Assembly (NCBI GenBank): GCA_032128395.1
Contig: JAQBGV010000221.1
Span: forward strand, 1-10,953
From: JAQBGV01 sp032128395
GTDB taxonomy: Bacteria; Planctomycetota; UBA8108; UBA1146
Length of the DNA stretch: 10,953 nucleotides
Direction of reading: 5' to 3'
Shown: piece by piece, positions 7,918-10,953 of the stretch
Position numbering within the stretch: the first letter of the stretch is position 1
How the letters are laid out: every line of letters starts with the position of its first letter
The notes under the pieces: generated by a model
Databases searched by the model: none
Told to the model about the DNA's origin: nothing
What the model saw: only the letters and a program-made list of their open reading frames with translations
Made by a program: the position numbers and the translations under genes

Positions 7918-9831
7918 ATGGGCACGCAGGACGTCCAAGCCGGACTCGAGGGCCCGGAGATGCGCGCCTTCATGAAGCATCTTCTCGCCGACTTTCGCGC
8001 CCTCGAGATCATGATCGAGAATGGGCAGCTCGCTCTCGACCGCCGACGGATCGGCGCGGAGCAGGAGCTCTTCCTGGTCGATGACGCCTGGCGCCCCGCC
8101 TGCATCGCCGAGTCGATGGTCGAGGCGCTCGACGACCCGCGTTTCACGACCGAACTCGCTCGATTCAATCTCGAGTTCAACCTCGAGCCGATGGAGTTCG
8201 GTGGGAGTTGTCTGCGCGACATGGAGGGGCAGATCGAGGAGATGCTCGCGCTCGCCCGGGGAACGGCGCGGAAGCTCGGGGCCGACGTTCTGATGACCGG
8301 AATCCTCCCCACTCTCCAGAAGTCGGATCTCGATCTGGTGAACATGACCCAGCGACCGCGGTATTTGGCGTTGAACGCCGCGATGAACCGATTGCGAGGC
8401 GGCGCCTACGAGTTTCGAATCCAGGGGATCGACGAGGTCAGCTTCAAGCACTTCTCGGTGATGATCGAGGCGTGCAACACCAGCTTCCAGATCCACTTCC
8501 AAGTCGGGGCGGACGAGTTCGCAAAATTCTACAATCTCGCACAGGCGATCACCGGCCCCGTGCTCGCCGCCGTGACGAACTCGCCCCTACTCTTCGGTCG
8601 TCGTCTCTGGCGAGAAACTCGGATCGCGCTCTTCCAGCAGTCGATCGACACGCGGAGCTCGAGCCCGCACCTGCGCGAGGTCAGCCCTCGGGTGAGCTTC
8701 GGGAGCGACTGGGTGAAGGATTCGGTCACAGAGATTTTCAAGGAAGACCTCGCGCGCTTCCGGGTCCTCCTCGGCACAGAGATCGACGAAGACCCTCTGG
8801 CTCTCCTCCAGAAGGGCGAAGTCCCCCGCCTCCGAGCCCTGCTCCTACACAACTCGACCGTCTACCGCTGGAATCGCCCCTGCTACGGGGTGTTGGACGG
8901 GAAGCCACACCTTCGCATCGAGAATCGTGTCATTCCCGCGGGCCCGACCCCGGCGGACGAGGTGGCGAACTCCGCTCTCTGGTTCGGGCTGCTCGCGGGT
9001 CTCGTCGACCTCCATCCCGACATCGCCGAGGAGATGCCCTTCGACGATGCCAAGTCGAACTTCGTCGCCGCGGCTCGGCAAGGACTCCTCGCGCACCTTC
9101 GCTGGATCGGAGGAGTCGAGAAGTCCGCGCGTCGCCTCCTCCTCGACGACCTGTTCCCCCTGGCCCGAAAGGGACTCGAATCGGGGGGGGTCGACGGCGG
9201 CGACATCGACCGCTACATGGGGATTCTCGAGGAGCGGGTCGAGGGGGGGCGCACTGGCTCATCGTGGCAGCTCGAGTCTCTCGCTTCGATGAAGGGGGCG
9301 GGTTCGCGGGGTGAACGCTTGAGCGCACTGACCGCGGCGATCCTGCATCGCCAGCAAGATGGCCACCCCGGACACCGCTGGGCGCTCGCCGAACTCGCCG
9401 AAGCGGGCGGTTGGAAACACAACTTCCAACGCGTCGAGCAGTACATGACCACCGATCTGATCACGGTCGACGAGGAGGAACTCCTCGATCTCGTCGCGAA
9501 CTTGATGGACTGGAATCGCATCCGCCACATCCCCGTCGAGGACGGCGAACACCGTCTCGTCGGGTTGATCTCGTACCGGGCGGTGCTGCGCCATCTCGCC
9601 CGCCGCGCGGTCGAGGAGAAACGCGACCCCGCCTCGGTGAGCGAAGTGATGCGCAAGCAAGTGATCACCGTCACCCCCGAGACCCCGACCCTCGAGGCGA
9701 TCGAGAAGATGCGCAAGCATCGGGTCGCCTGCCTTCCCGTGGTGAAGGGGAATCGCCTCGTCGGGATCATCACCGAGCACGACTTCATCGAGGTCGCCCG
9801 CGGGCTCCTCGAGGACCACCTGAACCGATGA
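7918..9831 (+). CDS. GCS2-type amidoligase fused to a tandem CBS pair
   Basis: This 637-residue protein joins a glutamate-cysteine-ligase-like domain (about 25-440) to two CBS domains (about 507-563 and 575-632). The ligase class uses ATP to make an amide bond between a carboxylate, usually glutamate's, and an amine. Visible motifs are GAEQELFLVD (47-56, the GxExE metal/ATP element), FNLEFNLEP (83-91), FQIHFQV (190-196, with H193) and RIENRVIPAGPTP (333-345, like the substrate-binding Arg strand). The CBS repeats begin at QYMTTDLITV and VMRKQVITVTP and end in GLISYRAV and GIITEHDF, so both are complete. Such pairs commonly bind AMP, ATP or SAM and tune enzymes. The protein is probably cytoplasmic, as no signal or membrane segment is seen. 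The start has AAGGAG. Its stop overlaps the next ATG as ATGA. Plain glutathione synthesis is possible but less likely, because of the CBS fusion and the hydrolase neighbour. Confidence 0.9.
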   Translation: MGTQDVQAGLEGPEMRAFMKHLLADFRALEIMIENGQLALDRRRIGAEQELFLVDDAWRPACIAESMVEALDDPRFTTELARFNLEFNLEPMEFGGSCLRDMEGQIEEMLALARGTARKLGADVLMTGILPTLQKSDLDLVNMTQRPRYLALNAAMNRLRGGAYEFRIQGIDEVSFKHFSVMIEACNTSFQIHFQVGADEFAKFYNLAQAITGPVLAAVTNSPLLFGRRLWRETRIALFQQSIDTRSSSPHLREVSPRVSFGSDWVKDSVTEIFKEDLARFRVLLGTEIDEDPLALLQKGEVPRLRALLLHNSTVYRWNRPCYGVLDGKPHLRIENRVIPAGPTPADEVANSALWFGLLAGLVDLHPDIAEEMPFDDAKSNFVAAARQGLLAHLRWIGGVEKSARRLLLDDLFPLARKGLESGGVDGGDIDRYMGILEERVEGGRTGSSWQLESLASMKGAGSRGERLSALTAAILHRQQDGHPGHRWALAELAEAGGWKHNFQRVEQYMTTDLITVDEEELLDLVANLMDWNRIRHIPVEDGEHRLVGLISYRAVLRHLARRAVEEKRDPASVSEVMRKQVITVTPETPTLEAIEKMRKHRVACLPVVKGNRLVGIITEHDFIEVARGLLEDHLNR

Positions 9832-10953
9832 GCCGGGCCGAGCGCGCCCGCCCCGGCGAGGGCGCGGCCGAGGGGAGGAATCCCCCTCTGGATGACGAAG
9901 GAGAACGCGACCGCGGACCACCGGGGGCCCCGGGGTCGCGCCACGGGCTCGGTCGGATCGAGGGGGAACGGCCCGGTCCGCTGGTGGCGGTCTTCGCGGG
10001 GATGCACGGGAACGAGCCCGCGGGAGTGCGCGCGCTCGAACGGGTGATCGCACAGGTGACCGCCGACCGGATCCCCGTGCACGGCACGTTGGTCGGGATC
10101 CTCGGCAACGTCGCCGCGTGCGAGCTCGGGGTCCGTTACGTCGATTTCGATCTCAATCGACTCTGGACCCCCGCTCGCGTCGATCGCATGCGCGCGATGA
10201 CGAGGGAAGAGTGCCTCTTCGTCGAGGAACTGGAGTTGTGGGAGCTGGTCCGAGAAGTCGATCGCCTGATCGAAGGGGCCCCCGCACAACCGAGCCCGGT
10301 CTTCATCGATCTACACACCGCATCGGCGAGCTCTGCCCCGTTCGCGATCTCGCGGAACACCCTCGATCACATCTCGCTCTTGCGCGGCCTCCCGATGCCG
10401 ATCCTCGCGGGTCTCGAGGAGAGCCTCGAGGGGCTCCTCCTGAAGCACATCATCGAGCGGGGGGGGAGAACGGTCGCCGTCGAGACCGGGCCGCATCAGG
10501 GTCAGAATGCGGCCGAAGAACTCGAGGCCGCGCTCTGGATCCTGTTCGCAACCGCGGGGACGATCGCGAGCGAGTCCATCCCCGGGGGGCGAGCCGGGCG
10601 TGATTCCCTGAGAGAACTGTGCCGGGGGATCCCACCGATCGTCGAGGTGGTCCACCGGCACGAAGTCACCGATCGGAGCGAGTTCCGGATGGAGGAGGGA
10701 TTCCGCAGCTTCGACCTCGTCTCGAAGGGAAGGCTCCTCGCGATCGACCATGGCAAGCAGGTCCGCGCGCCGAGACGCGGTCGCGTTCTGATGCCTCTCT
10801 ACCAGGAGAGGGGGGAGGATGGTTTCTTCCTCGGGCTCGACCGGGACCGCCTCTACCTGACCCTCTCGCGCTGGTTCCGTCGCCTGCACTTCGAGTGGAT
10901 GCTCTCCCTCTTCCCGTCGGTGCGGCGCGAGCGCGAGCTCGGGGATGCGTGGC
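9828..10953 (+). CDS. AstE/AspA-family zinc carboxypeptidase-fold hydrolase (partial)
   Basis: This is a deacylase of the succinylglutamate desuccinylase/aspartoacylase family (M14-like fold), which hydrolyses an N-acyl amino acid amide bond with Zn. The frame stays open from the ATG at 9828 to the window edge (375 full codons), so the C-terminus is missing, perhaps by little. Visible motifs are MHGNEPAG (59-66, zinc ligands H60 and E63), FDLNRLW (107-113, substrate-binding DLNR), IDLHT (160-164, third ligand H163), VETG (218-221, catalytic Glu) and the late MPLYQERGEDGFFLG segment near 340, typical of this group. The first 49 residues are hydrophilic and rich in Arg, Glu, Gly and Pro, with no counterpart in the catalytic fold. 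No later start before the zinc motif looks better. It overlaps the amidoligase stop by four bases (ATGA), so the two are co-translated and probably act on the same bond or metabolite. Confidence 0.88.
   Translation, partial: MSRAERARPGEGAAEGRNPPLDDEGERDRGPPGAPGSRHGLGRIEGERPGPLVAVFAGMHGNEPAGVRALERVIAQVTADRIPVHGTLVGILGNVAACELGVRYVDFDLNRLWTPARVDRMRAMTREECLFVEELELWELVREVDRLIEGAPAQPSPVFIDLHTASASSAPFAISRNTLDHISLLRGLPMPILAGLEESLEGLLLKHIIERGGRTVAVETGPHQGQNAAEELEAALWILFATAGTIASESIPGGRAGRDSLRELCRGIPPIVEVVHRHEVTDRSEFRMEEGFRSFDLVSKGRLLAIDHGKQVRAPRRGRVLMPLYQERGEDGFFLGLDRDRLYLTLSRWFRRLHFEWMLSLFPSVRRERELGDAW

Noticed and set aside
9213..10289. 358-residue minus-strand frame across the amidoligase and hydrolase genes
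   Set aside because: It is antisense to two genes with strong motifs and its translation shows no domain.
10311..10889. 192-residue minus-strand frame at the right edge
   Set aside because: It is antisense to the AstE-like hydrolase, whose frame stays open and carries family motifs throughout.

Overview
This is a GC-rich bacterial window packed with genes. It holds seven protein genes, six complete and one cut by the right edge; I see no rRNA, tRNA, CRISPR array, insertion sequence or phage gene. The sigma54-type response regulator, the two-membrane-span sensor kinase, the signal-peptide protein and the GC-rich third codon positions fit a Gram-negative, free-living bacterium of the Myxococcota/Deltaproteobacteria, Planctomycetes or Acidobacteria kind. 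The sequence alone does not settle the phylum.

Left block (94-5147, minus strand): four tightly packed genes read leftward: a small secreted protein of unknown function (240 aa), a polytopic GT-C-type membrane glycosyltransferase-like protein (479 aa), a membrane sensor histidine kinase (506 aa from the start I prefer) and an NtrC-type sigma54-dependent response regulator (452 aa). The first junction is a GTGA stop/start overlap and the last two gaps are 5 and 10 bases, so this looks like one operon. The kinase and regulator are a cognate pair. The other two genes suggest the circuit concerns the cell surface or envelope glycans.

Middle block (5148-7809): a 313-base divergent control region with a strong hairpin and two short palindromes. 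It is followed by a GT2 glycosyltransferase of the polyprenyl/dolichyl-phosphate sugar synthase type (plus strand). Facing it is an FAD-dependent oxidoreductase related to UDP-galactopyranose mutase and protoporphyrinogen oxidase (minus strand). The two genes converge on a 16-base perfect palindrome. The GT2 could make the lipid-linked sugar that the GT-C protein would use.

Right block (7810-10953, plus strand): a 637-residue fusion of a glutamate-cysteine-ligase-like (GCS2) amidoligase with a tandem CBS domain pair. It overlaps by ATGA a succinylglutamate desuccinylase/aspartoacylase-family zinc hydrolase that runs off the window. A ligase that makes an amide bond and a hydrolase that cuts one, translationally coupled and perhaps gated by adenine nucleotides through the CBS pair, is the most interesting system here. 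Its substrate cannot be read from the sequence.
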